Assembly: GCA_964504335.1 (NCBI GenBank)
Contig: CAZDET010000036.1
Coordinates: 1 to 49,280 of the forward strand
DNA length: 49,280 nt
Direction: 5' to 3'
DNA from: CAZDET01 sp964504335
GTDB taxonomy: Bacteria > Bacteroidota > Bacteroidia > Chitinophagales > Saprospiraceae
This document shows, piece after piece, positions 24,071-33,200 of the stretch. Both the position numbers and the translations under genes were made by a program. Position 1 is the first letter of the stretch, and each line of letters starts with the position of its first letter. The notes below the pieces were generated by a model. The model saw only the letters and a program-made list of their open reading frames with translations, was not told the DNA's origin and ran no database searches.

Positions 24071-25741
24071 TTGATCGAGCCTAAATTTCTTACTTTTAGG
24101 CCGGTTTCACTAATCTATTCCCTCTTGCGGCTTTCTCGGTGGTGGTATATCGCAACGCTTCTGCTGTTGCTTCCGGCGCTGCTGCTCCATCTTGGCACCG
24201 TCACTTTCATCGACGATGAGGGTATCCGCGCCTTGGTGGCCCTGGAGATGATCTGGTCGGGCAATTTTGTGGTGCCCACCCTCCACGGAGCGTTTTATTA
24301 CAACAAACCACCACTGTGGAACTGGATATTGGCCGCCAGCTTCACCCTGCTACAACGCACCGACGAATGGGCCGCCCGCCTCCCGACGGTCGTCGCTCTG
24401 CTCGGCTATACGTATACCATTTTTCATTATCTCCGCCGGGAGTTCGATCTGCCGAGGGGCTTTTTGTACGCCTTTATTTTTCTGACTTGTGGGCGCATCC
24501 TGTTCTGGGATTCGATGCTTGCGCTGATCGATATTAGTTTTTCCTGGGCAATGTTCGGCTTGTTTATCGTGGTGTACTACCGCGTAGAGCGACGCGATTG
24601 GTGGGGGCTATTTTTCTGGTCGTATACCCTGATGGCTGTCGGATTCCTGCTGAAAGGCCTGCCCGCTATTGTATTCCAGGGGTTGACGTTAATGGCCTAT
24701 CTGATTTACCGAAGGGAATTTCGGCAGTTATTCCGGCTGCCCCACCTGGTGGGGGGCACTTGGTCGTTAGTCCTGATTGGTGCGTACTATTGGGTGTATC
24801 ATCAGTACAATGATTTGGCCGTAGTGGCAGAGACATTGTTTACTGAAAGTAGCAAACGCACCGTTGTGCGCTACGGAATAGAGGAGACCCTCTGGCAGTT
24901 AGTACAGTTTCCACTGGAAATGACCTATCACTTTCTACCCTGGTCAGTATTTGGCATTTATCTCTTGCACCGGAAGAGCTGGACGGCCATTTGGTCGCAT
25001 CCGTTCATTGCGTTTTGTGCGCTGGCCTTTGCGGTCAATATCTGGCTGTACTGGAGCTCGCCCGAAGTGTATCCCCGCTATTTGCTGATGCATGCCCCCC
25101 TGTATTTTATCGTCGGCTTATATCTGCATTTCCTGCATCAGCAGCAGCGTACACTCCTCTATCGAACACTCCGGGGGCTATTCGGCCTGGTCATCACGCT
25201 GCTGCCGATTGGGCTGCTCGTGCCTATATTTCTGAGTTATACCAGAGATATGCCCGGCGTAGTGCCGGTGAGTATCGGGTTGGCCGTTGCGACGGCCGGG
25301 TGCACCTATGCTTACTGGAACCGTGGCCGGAACGAAATTCCGGCACTGATTGTGGCCCTGCTTTTGTTTCGCATCGGCTTCGACTACTTCGTCCTTCCGT
25401 TGCGGGTAGACGAACCCACCGATGCCCGCCGCACGCGGGTCACTGCGCTGGATGCCGGGGCTGCACGGCAAGGGCAACCCTTCTTTCTGCTCGATCCGGC
25501 GGGGCCGGACTCAACTATCATGGAGGCTACGACTTCTTATTACTTAGAGCGGAGTTACGGTGGGATTATCCCGGCTGTCAATGATTTAGGCCTGGTACCG
25601 GAAGCAGCGTATGTGCTTTTCCATCCGACCGCCAAAGCAACGTTCGAAGGGCCTATTGTGGACTCGGTTTATCTCCGCCATGCCCGTGCGTTTTTCTATA
25701 TTGGAAAACGCAGCGGTCCCAACTCCGGGCCTCCAAAGTAA
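24071..25741 (+). CDS. ArnT/GT39-like polytopic glycosyltransferase
   Basis: Up to 556 residues, with about 11-13 hydrophobic segments. After the first transmembrane helix comes the acidic catalytic loop FIDDEGIRALVALEM, the D-D/E site of GT-C enzymes. ARLPTVVALLGYTYT, LLKGLPAIVFQG and SPEVYPRYLLMHAPLYF are typical of ArnT-like or dolichyl-phosphate-mannose transferases. It moves a sugar from a polyprenyl-phosphate donor to a lipid or protein on the outer side of the inner membrane. The start is uncertain: the frame opens with TTG at 24071, but another TTG at 24125 leaves room for a promoter between the divergent genes. The next gene, 7 bp downstream, probably makes the donor. Confidence 0.85.
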   Translation: MIEPKFLTFRPVSLIYSLLRLSRWWYIATLLLLLPALLLHLGTVTFIDDEGIRALVALEMIWSGNFVVPTLHGAFYYNKPPLWNWILAASFTLLQRTDEWAARLPTVVALLGYTYTIFHYLRREFDLPRGFLYAFIFLTCGRILFWDSMLALIDISFSWAMFGLFIVVYYRVERRDWWGLFFWSYTLMAVGFLLKGLPAIVFQGLTLMAYLIYRREFRQLFRLPHLVGGTWSLVLIGAYYWVYHQYNDLAVVAETLFTESSKRTVVRYGIEETLWQLVQFPLEMTYHFLPWSVFGIYLLHRKSWTAIWSHPFIAFCALAFAVNIWLYWSSPEVYPRYLLMHAPLYFIVGLYLHFLHQQQRTLLYRTLRGLFGLVITLLPIGLLVPIFLSYTRDMPGVVPVSIGLAVATAGCTYAYWNRGRNEIPALIVALLLFRIGFDYFVLPLRVDEPTDARRTRVTALDAGAARQGQPFFLLDPAGPDSTIMEATTSYYLERSYGGIIPAVNDLGLVPEAAYVLFHPTAKATFEGPIVDSVYLRHARAFFYIGKRSGPNSGPPK

Positions 25742-25748
25742 TCACACT

Positions 25749-26702
25749 ATGCAACCAAAGCTTTCCGTAGTCGTCACTGTCTACAACGAGGAACAGAACA
25801 TCCGCCCCCTCGTCCAGCGCATCAGTGATGCGCTTTCGGAAATCGATTACGAAATCGTCTACGTCGACGACGGCTCCACCGACGGTACGCTTAAGGAATT
25901 GTACGCACTAGATCATCCTCGACTGGTCGTGGTGGAATTGCGCAAAAACTACGGCCAGAGCTCTGCATTAATGGCAGGCATCGAGCAGGCCCGGGGCGAG
26001 TACATTGCTACTATGGACGGCGATCTGCAAAACGATCCCGCCGACCTGCCCGCTATGCTCGAGTTAGCGGAAGAGGGGGAATTCGACATGGTAGCCGGCG
26101 AGCGCGCCAATCGCAAAGACGGTGTTTTTCTGCGCAAGATTCCAAGTTGGATCGCCAATTACATTATCCGAAACACCTCCGGGGTGCACCTCCGTGATTA
26201 TGGCTGCGCCCTCCGCGTGTTTGAGGCAGATCTGGCTAAAGACCTCGGGATCTACGGAGAGCTGCACCGCTTTATCCCCGTGCTCGCAGCTCTGGAAGGT
26301 GCCCGCGTAACCCAGATCCCCGTGCGGCATCACGCCCGCCAGTTTGGCAAGAGCAAATACGGCCTGGGGCGCACCTTTAAAGTTATCAGTGACCTCCTGC
26401 TGATGCTCTTTTTCAAGCAATACCTACAAAAGCCTATGCACCTATTCGGGCAAACCGGAATCGTATTGTTTGGCATCGGCATGCTGATCAACCTGTATCT
26501 GCTTGGCCTGAAAATTCTGGGGCAGGATATCTGGGGGAAGCCACTCCTCCTCCTCGGGTTGCTCCTGGTCATCGCCGGCGTGCAGTTCATCACGATTGGA
26601 ATCATTGTGGAAATTCAGATGCGCACCTATTACGAGTCGCAGCAAAAGCGGCCCTACCGGGTACGAAAAGTGAAGGTGGGGGAAGAATTGGTTGGTTCTT
26701 AG
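25749..26702 (+). CDS. GT2 polyprenyl-phosphate glycosyltransferase
   Basis: This 317-residue protein is read from the ATG at 25749, 7 bp after the previous stop. The GT-A domain (residues 1-225) shows VVVTVYNEEQNI, the nucleotide-binding VYVDDGSTDGT, the metal site ATMDGDLQNDP and a RHHARQFGKSKYGLGRT segment as in ArnC/GtrB/DPM1-like enzymes. Two C-terminal transmembrane helices (about 239-261 and 271-293) anchor it. It should load a sugar from a nucleotide donor onto undecaprenyl phosphate, feeding the adjacent ArnT-like transferase. Confidence 0.93.
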   Translation: MQPKLSVVVTVYNEEQNIRPLVQRISDALSEIDYEIVYVDDGSTDGTLKELYALDHPRLVVVELRKNYGQSSALMAGIEQARGEYIATMDGDLQNDPADLPAMLELAEEGEFDMVAGERANRKDGVFLRKIPSWIANYIIRNTSGVHLRDYGCALRVFEADLAKDLGIYGELHRFIPVLAALEGARVTQIPVRHHARQFGKSKYGLGRTFKVISDLLLMLFFKQYLQKPMHLFGQTGIVLFGIGMLINLYLLGLKILGQDIWGKPLLLLGLLLVIAGVQFITIGIIVEIQMRTYYESQQKRPYRVRKVKVGEELVGS

Positions 26703-26721
26703 TTTGTTAAGACTTTAGGCT

Positions 26722-27132
26722 TTGATCATTCAAACGACTTTTCAGCTACAGCCCCACGAGCGGGGCTACCATCTTATAACCCGCGAAGTAGTGCATCAAC
26801 TGGGTGAATTACCCAAAGTGGGGCTGCTGCATTTGTTTATCCAGCATACTTCTGCAGCGATCACCATCAACGAAAATGCCGACCCTTCCGTCCGTGTCGA
26901 TTTCGAGTCGGTGTTTAATAGCATTGTTCCGGAAAACCTCCCCTTTCTCACGCACACCCTGGAAGGCCCCGACGATATGCCCGCCCACATCAAGGCGGCA
27001 ATGATTGGCCAGAGTGTCACCATTCCCATCACGAACGGGCGGCTTAACCTGGGCACCTGGCAGGGCATCTACCTCTGCGAGTTTCGCAACCGCGCCGGGG
27101 GCCGATACCTCGTTGCTACGGTGTATAGCTGA
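26722..27132 (+). CDS. YjbQ family (secondary thiamine-phosphate synthase-like)
   Basis: This 136-residue protein starts at TTG 26722; the family start (I-I-Q-T-T-F-x-L) fits this codon, and no ATG is near. Conserved parts are HLFIQHTSAAITINENADPS, GPDDMPAHIKAAMIG and NLGTWQGIYLCEFRNRAGGR. YjbQ proteins form trimers, and a thiamine-phosphate synthase side activity is reported; the true role is unsettled. It follows the GT2 gene by 19 bp on the same strand, so it may be co-transcribed although functionally unrelated. Confidence 0.92.
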   Translation: MIIQTTFQLQPHERGYHLITREVVHQLGELPKVGLLHLFIQHTSAAITINENADPSVRVDFESVFNSIVPENLPFLTHTLEGPDDMPAHIKAAMIGQSVTIPITNGRLNLGTWQGIYLCEFRNRAGGRYLVATVYS

Positions 27133-27208
27133 TTGTAAAAGAAGGAGCAACTATAGCCCTCTGTTGACAAGGTATTTAAATCACTTCGGCTTAATTCGTC
27201 GAAGGGGC

Positions 27209-27239
27209 TTGACTCCAGCCTTATAAAGGTCTATCTTTG
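27209..27239 (+). promoter_or_regulatory. promoter of structured element copy 2
   Basis: TTGAC (27209-27213) and TATCTTTG (27232-27239), with 20 nt between TTG and the -7 box, form a full match to the Bacteroidota TTG/TAnnTTTG promoter. No plus-strand gene follows for more than 2.9 kb, so the product would be a stand-alone RNA. Confidence 0.65.
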
Positions 27240-27532
27240 CGGCACCGTTCTGAATAAGGAGCTGCTCACCTGGCAAGGCTCTGTGTCAAATGTCCAATTA
27301 CAATTACGGCCGTTTACATTACTGGTAGTCACGTGCGGAGCGCACGTCCGGGCTGCCTGTGTACCCCCAAAGGTAGGCAGGATAGGAGGGCGGGTATTCC
27401 CACCCACGTATAATGGTGTGCAACCAGCCTGGCCCGGCAATCGGCTCGGCAGCCGGGTATGACGTATGTCTGTCCAATTGGCCCGTCCAACTTCCAATAG
27501 TCTACCTTAACGCATTAATAAATTGCCGCTTG
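27240..27532 (+). ncRNA. candidate structured RNA, copy 2 of a two-copy element
   Basis: Downstream of a strong promoter and before convergent genes lies about 290 nt that aligns along its length with the minus strand at 3988-3696. It contains the hairpin 27324-27357 (GGTAGTC, ACGTGCG-GAG-CGCACGT, CCG bulge, GGCTGCC). A CTGCC/GGCAG stem-loop (27353-27380), GGGCGGG-TATT-CCCACCC (27389-27406) and GGCT-CGGC-AGCC (27442-27453) follow. Near the end AATTGCC-GCTT-GGCAATT (27521-27538) could terminate. Compensatory changes relative to copy 1 support an RNA structure. The rest of the 27133-27702 gap shows no gene. I do not recognise it as 6S, tmRNA, SRP or RNase P RNA. Confidence 0.55.
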
Positions 27533-27702
27533 GCAATTCTAAGAGATGCTAGGTTCGCATCTTTCAATCCATTAAATACTTTAAAGTCGTTTAAACTTTC
27601 TTAATCCGTCTAACGGCCAAACCCTTATAGAACCTGGACGGCTTTGCCCTCGCCTGGAAGAAAAAAGTTTGAACGACTTCTTTGTCGATAACGAACTTAT
27701 CT

Positions 27703-28539
27703 CTAATTATTCCCCGGCGAAGGGCACCGAATATCTCCGAAGTAGTAATTCAAGCCGACCCCCACGAAGAAGTATATATCCTTGTTGGTGCTGTCGCCGC
27801 GTTGCTCTCCTTCGCGATCGCGCGGCTCCATGCCGGGAGGCAGGATGCTGCGGTCGGAGAGCAGCACGGCCTGTTCGCCCCGATTGCGGCGCAGGTCCGA
27901 CAAGTCAGGGTACACCGTACTTACATCGTCCAGATAATCGGAGAGTGTATTGCGGAAGCCGGCGTGGATGTCGAGGCTCCACTCGTAGTTCAGATCAACT
28001 TTCATCCCCAAGCCATAGGTGAAGGCCGCCGTGACGGTGTAGTACTCCTGCCCGCGAAACTGTCCTTCCGTTCCAAGCGGACGCAGCTCTACCAAATCGC
28101 CGTCCAGTTCAGCCTTAGGATTGAAGTAAAATGCGGAAATACCGGCAAAGACGTAGGGACTGAAGAAGTTCTCCCGGCTCCCGTGGATATACGGCAAAAA
28201 ATTGAACTCTAGCTGGAGGGTCCCATCGTAGATGGGCGATTCGAAGCTCAGGTTGCGGGCCCGCTCAAACGGATTGTCGGAGTTGGCGTCATCAGCTTCG
28301 ATTTTCCCCGCATTGAGGCCGAAGCGCACCGCCAGGCGGTCGTTGAAGTTGTAACGGGCACCAATGCCTCCGGCTAGATTAGGGTCTCCAAGGTAAAAAC
28401 TCGTATTCAGATCACCGAGGTAGTAGGAGGTGCCCAGCCAGCCGCCAAATTCCCATCCTTTCATCTGGGCCTTCGCCAATCCGGGAGCAAGAGCAATGCC
28501 AATAAGTAGTAGCGCGAACTTAATCCGTTTGTTGTTCAT
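27703..28539 (-). CDS. DUF6089-like outer-membrane beta-barrel protein
   Basis: This 278-residue protein has a signal peptide (residues 1-24, ending GLAKAQ) and then KGWEFGGWLGTSYYLGDLNT, the N-terminal signature of a Bacteroidota family I recall as DUF6089. Alternating strands (FNDRLAVRFGLNAG, FSPYVFAGISAFYFNP) and a late FFVGVGLNYYFGDIRCP fit an eight-stranded barrel-like outer-membrane protein. Function is not known. It is on the same strand as nadA, 113 bp downstream of it, probably as a separate unit. Confidence 0.82.
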   Translation of the reverse strand: MNNKRIKFALLLIGIALAPGLAKAQMKGWEFGGWLGTSYYLGDLNTSFYLGDPNLAGGIGARYNFNDRLAVRFGLNAGKIEADDANSDNPFERARNLSFESPIYDGTLQLEFNFLPYIHGSRENFFSPYVFAGISAFYFNPKAELDGDLVELRPLGTEGQFRGQEYYTVTAAFTYGLGMKVDLNYEWSLDIHAGFRNTLSDYLDDVSTVYPDLSDLRRNRGEQAVLLSDRSILPPGMEPRDREGEQRGDSTNKDIYFFVGVGLNYYFGDIRCPSPGNN

Positions 28540-28652
28540 GTGCGGAGATGTGTAAACACTCCGTATAACGAAAGGACCCGGGAAAAGGTATGGGGGGTTA
28601 TCAATTATTAAAAAATTAATATATGAAAGCCGCGCGTCCGAAGGGTGCGGCC

Positions 28653-29660
28653 TTAGAGACCGGCGGCCGCTGAGACCTCTAGCATCCGATCAATACTCGC
28701 CCGGCCCTGCTCGATGACCCAGTCTTCGAGGTGGATTTCCGGTTGTTCGTATTCCATGCACAAGTAGAGTTTCTCCAGCGTGTTGCGCTTCATGTGCGGG
28801 CACTCGTTGCAGGCGCAGGTATTATTTGGCGGGGCGGGAATGAATTCCTTGCCCGGCGACTGCTTCTCCATTTGGTGGATGATCCCCGGTTCGGTGGCTA
28901 CGATGAATTGCGTGGCCGGATTTTCTTTGGTGTAGCGCAGGAGGCCACTCGTAGAACCGATGTAATCCGCCATTTCCAACAGTTGGGGTTCACATTCGGG
29001 GTGGGCAATGAATTTAGCTTCCGGGTTCCGGATTTTCAACTTGACGATCTTCTCGTGGCTAAAAATCTCGTGTACCATACAGGAGCCATTCCAGAGCACC
29101 ATGTCGCGACCGGTAGTCTTCACCAGGTAGCGGCCCAAATTGACATCGGGAGCAAAAATGATCGGTTGGTCTTCGGGAATGCTTTCGATGATGTGTTTTG
29201 CATTGGTCGACGTGCAGCAAATGTCGGTAAGCGTCTTCAGTTCGGCCGTGCAGTTGATGTAACTCACCACCACGTGATCGGGGTACTTCTCTTTGAATTT
29301 GCGAAAGACCGGAGCCGGACAACTATCGGCAAGGCTACAGCCGGCCTTCAGATCAGGTAGCAGTACCTTTTTCTGAGGACTGAGCATTTTAGCAGTCTCC
29401 GCCATGAAGTGCACTCCGGCGAATACAATGATATCTGCATCCGTAGAGGCAGCCTGCTGGCTCAACCCCAGGCTATCGCCAATGTAGTCGGCAATGTCCT
29501 GGATTTCCGACTCCTGATAGTAGTGCGCCAGAATGATGGCGTTTTTCTCGCGCTTGAGGCGTTCAATCTCGGCGAAGAGGTCCAGTGTAGGATCAACTTC
29601 AATATCCAGAAAACCCTTGCGGGTCATGTTTTTTTCGGCTAGTTGCAGTTCAGCGACCAT
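28653..29660 (-). CDS. nadA: quinolinate synthase
   Basis: This 335-residue protein is read from the ATG at 29660; an in-frame ATG at 29711 would cover an operator-like palindrome and is less likely, and one at 29627 is also possible. It has IILAHYYQESEIQDIADYIG, FAGVHFMAETAKMLSP and LLPDLKAGCSLADSCP (first cluster Cys). WNGSCMVHEIF gives the second Cys and NTCACNECPHMKRNTLEKLY the third. The three Cys bind the [4Fe-4S] cluster that condenses iminoaspartate with dihydroxyacetone phosphate to quinolinate in NAD synthesis. nadB and nadC are not in the window. Confidence 0.97.
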   Translation of the reverse strand: MVAELQLAEKNMTRKGFLDIEVDPTLDLFAEIERLKREKNAIILAHYYQESEIQDIADYIGDSLGLSQQAASTDADIIVFAGVHFMAETAKMLSPQKKVLLPDLKAGCSLADSCPAPVFRKFKEKYPDHVVVSYINCTAELKTLTDICCTSTNAKHIIESIPEDQPIIFAPDVNLGRYLVKTTGRDMVLWNGSCMVHEIFSHEKIVKLKIRNPEAKFIAHPECEPQLLEMADYIGSTSGLLRYTKENPATQFIVATEPGIIHQMEKQSPGKEFIPAPPNNTCACNECPHMKRNTLEKLYLCMEYEQPEIHLEDWVIEQGRASIDRMLEVSAAAGL

Positions 29661-29709
29661 TGTACTCGGTTTTTGCACTCTGAAAACAGCGGGGTTCAAT
29701 TGATGGTTC

Positions 29710-29734
29710 ACTTAGTTTAGTAATTAAACTAAGT
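29710..29734. promoter_or_regulatory. perfect palindrome before nadA, candidate NAD-repressor operator
   Basis: ACTTAGTTTA (29710-29719) and TAAACTAAGT (29725-29734) are perfect 10-bp inverted arms around GTAAT, 50 bp upstream of the chosen nadA start. NAD genes are often controlled by NrtR, NiaR or NadQ; which one, if any, binds here is unknown. With no U-run it does not look like a terminator. Confidence 0.6.
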
Positions 29735-30204
29735 AGTAAGGTGCTAACCTCCAGCGCATACGCCTTTTTCACACTTGCCTGACAACGCTCCCCGAGTTCA
29801 AGCGGTCTCTGGACCGGGGAAGGGATATAAAATGTCGGATAACTTGCTAAAACGCCCCAGGCTTTCAAAGCGCTTTTCGCCGGAAAGCCGCCGTAAATGT
29901 TGGCGATACCCATACTGCTAAAACCGCCAACAATGCCCATACGACTGCATAAAATTTTTAACTTTAAGCTCCTTTTCAGGCCGAGCACTATAGACCTACC
30001 CAAATGGTAGTATACAGTATAGCACGAAATATCTGACTCCTGTCAATGGATGAGTGCGGGCTCATTCATCGCTCTGAGACTATCTACCCTTCAAATCCCG
30101 CCATCGAACGTTAGGACGCCTTTACAACTATGCGCTTCACGCATGGCATGGTGCACCGTGGGCGCTGTTAGCCAATAGCCATCATTCATCCCAATTATCC
30201 CTAC
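29735..30204. other. intergenic region before the giant adhesin operon
   Basis: This 470-bp gap lies between divergent nadA and the adhesin gene. I find no gene. At 30129-30170 there are an ATGCG-CTTCA-CGCAT hairpin and a GGTGCACC palindrome in what would be the adhesin leader. No TAnnTTTG or GCAACC box was found for the adhesin operon. Confidence 0.4.
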
Positions 30205-33200
30205 ATGAAGCAATTTTACACACACCTGCTACTCCCTATATTTCTTTTTTTGGGTTCTGTCACTGGTACGGCGCAGCAGTTAATCATGTGGCCGGGCGAT
30301 ATTAATGACAATGGCATTGTGACCGTTGTCGATTATCTCTATTGGGGAGGTAAGAATGGCCAGACCGGCCCGGCCCGACAGCGGCCGCTCATCGGCTGGG
30401 GGGCCGTCCCGATCATTCGGCCCTGGGCGGGCGAATTTCCAAATGGGGTCAATCACGCCTTTGCAGACGTCGACGGGAGCGGCACCATCGACGATGCTGA
30501 CCGCGACTGGATCACCTCCTTCCTGGGTGCCGACAACCGATCGATCAGCTCCGACGGCTATCTGCCGGTTAATCCGTCCGATTTGGAGTTACCCCTCTTC
30601 AAGCTGCGGGTAGCTGAAGGCAAAATTCGTCCCAATAGCCCATTGAAGATGGAAGTACAGCTCGGCGAAGCCGGGCAGCCAATCCGTCGCTGCCACGGGG
30701 TGGCGTTTATTCTGCGTTACGATCCGCAAACCGTATTGCGAGACGGGCTAAGCGCCGCCATTCCGGAAGGAAGTTGGTTTGCATCAGCTGACGACGACGT
30801 TCAGATATTCATAAAAAACGAAAGTAATATCGGCCGGGCGGAAATTGCCATCACCCGCACTGACGGCCAGAATCAGAGTGGTTTTGGAACTTTTGCCGAA
30901 CTGACCTTCGACCTGGGAGCACTTGGCAACATCGGCTCGGTCGGTACGCTGAACTTCCGCGTCGATAGTGTCATGGCGGTCGATTCGGACCTTAATATTT
31001 TCGCGCTGCGCGCCGAAGGAGCATCAACCATCGTGTTCGGGGATGAGGGCACGCCGAGTTGCCCCCGCACTGTAGCCCCGGTGTGTGGGAGCGACGGCAA
31101 AACGTACCTCAATAGCTGCTTTGCCGAAGCGGCCGGGGTTTTCAATTACACCGAAGGCACCTGCTTTGGCGATTGCATCGACCCTAATCAGATTAATCCG
31201 GACGCCGTTTGTGAAGAGGTGTACGATCCCGTTTGCGGGTGCAATGGCGTTACCTACCCCAATGCCTGCGCGGCGGAGGCTGCGGGTGTGTTGTCGTATC
31301 AACCGGGGCCGTGCAACGATCAAATGACCTGCTACGACCCCGATCTGGTACTGGTAGCCGCCGGCACGGAGCTGGATCGGGAAACCGGCATCATCGAACT
31401 CCTGTGTGAACCGGCACCGCCGGCATCCGAAGCCGTTTGCGGATGCAATGGCGTCACCTACCCCGATGCTTGCACGGCGGAAGCGGCGGGGATCGTAACC
31501 TATACCCCGGGCTCCTGCGATGACGTCTGCATCGATCCCGGAGAAATCGACGAAGATGCCGCCTGCGAAACACTCTACGATCCCGTCTGCGGGTGTAATG
31601 GCGAAACCTACATCAACGAATGCGAAGCCCAGGCAGCCGGCCTGCAATCCTGGACGGCAGGTCCCTGCGGGGGCAGCTCCGCCTGGTGCGATAAGGCCGT
31701 ACCCATTGCCTGCGGCGATTTCTTGTCCAACGAATCCACGGTAGGAGCCGGCAATGATTTGTCGAGTTATCCGGCTTGCCTGAATGCGCCCATGGAAGGG
31801 CCAGAACGCGTGTACGTGCTCAATAAAACCTCCGCCGGCGACCTGCAAATCGGCCTCGAAATCATTACCCCCGGCCTAGACCTGGATCTATTCCTGCTCC
31901 GCGGAGAATGCACCGAATACGAATGCGTAGCCGCCTCCCTGACAACCAACAACAACACGAACAACGAGGGCATCGTCTACGAAAATGCACCGGTTGGTGT
32001 CTATTACATCATCGTAGAAGGCCAATTCCCGGAATCGGCGGGTGAGTACCGCCTGGAAGTTAGTTGTGGATTTCTGGTCTGCGAAGATGCCGTCGAACTC
32101 GATTGCAACCAAACCTACAGTGGTTCCACCGTTGGGGGCCGAGATGATGTTTCGCTCTACGGTTGCGGCAACACGCTGAACGTTGAGAACAATGGCCCGG
32201 AGGTCGTCCACACCTTCAATGTCACCGACGCCGGCCCGGTAACCGTAAGCCTGACTAATGCCACCGCCAACCTGGAACTCTTTCTGCTGGATGCCTGCGA
32301 CCGATCCGCCTGCCTGGAGTTTAGCCAACAGCCCGGCACCCAAGACGAAACTATCACCACCTTCCTGCAGCCCGGCACCTACTACGTGGTAGTAGACGGA
32401 TACAATGGCGCATCGGGCGAGTACGATCTCATCGTCGATTGCCGCGAAAACTGTGATCTGGAAGTAGTCCGTGTGGAAACTAAAGAAAGCGAGTGCGGCA
32501 TCAGTTCCGGCGGATTAGAGCTAATCACCTCAGGGGGTATCCCCGCCTTCCTGATCGAATACGACGGGCCTTTGAGTGGTAGCTTCACCGTAGCGGGAGA
32601 TACCAGCGTGATCGACCAATTACCTCCCGGACGCTACACCATCCGAAAATCCGATGCCACCGGTTGCTCGGTGGAAACTACCGTCACTATTGAGTCGACG
32701 GGCGCCCTGGCGGCCAGCCTGGAAACTAACGGCGCTATCTGCAATACCCTGGGAAGCATTGAGGTACAACTTACCGATGGGCAGGCACCTTACCAACTCT
32801 TCCTGACCGGTGCGGAATCGCGGTCAATGACGAAGACGGGCGATGCCTTTGAATTAACCGACCTGCGCCCGGGAGCGTATGAATTGGTGATTATCGATGC
32901 ACTAGGGTGTACGATCTCCGAATCCTTCACGATTGATGAAAGCAGTGATAACTTTACGTTTGCGGTAGCTCCGGAAGAGGCTGCCTGTGGTGCCCTGGGG
33001 GCCGTCGGGTTGACGATGCAGCAGGGAAGTTCACCATACCAAATTACACTCAGCGGGCCGCGCAGCGAATCCTTCAATACCTCGTCCGAGGTTTTTCGCA
33101 TCAACAATCTTCCCTCCGGCAACTACACTATTATGGTAGTGGATGGGAATGGATGCAACTACCAGCAAACCACCGAAATAATCGGGCGCGATATATTCAT

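Noticed and set aside
24071..26702. arnT/arnC gene names for the glycosyltransferase pair
   Set aside because: Other arn genes are absent, and the sugar and acceptor cannot be told from the sequence; only family-level calls are given.
30110..30185. Integron attC-like site upstream of the giant adhesin (GTTAG and GGCGC pieces, ATGCG/CGCAT hairpin)
   Set aside because: The two GTTAG boxes are direct rather than inverted and the R and L boxes do not pair as in attC; no integrase or cassette genes nearby.
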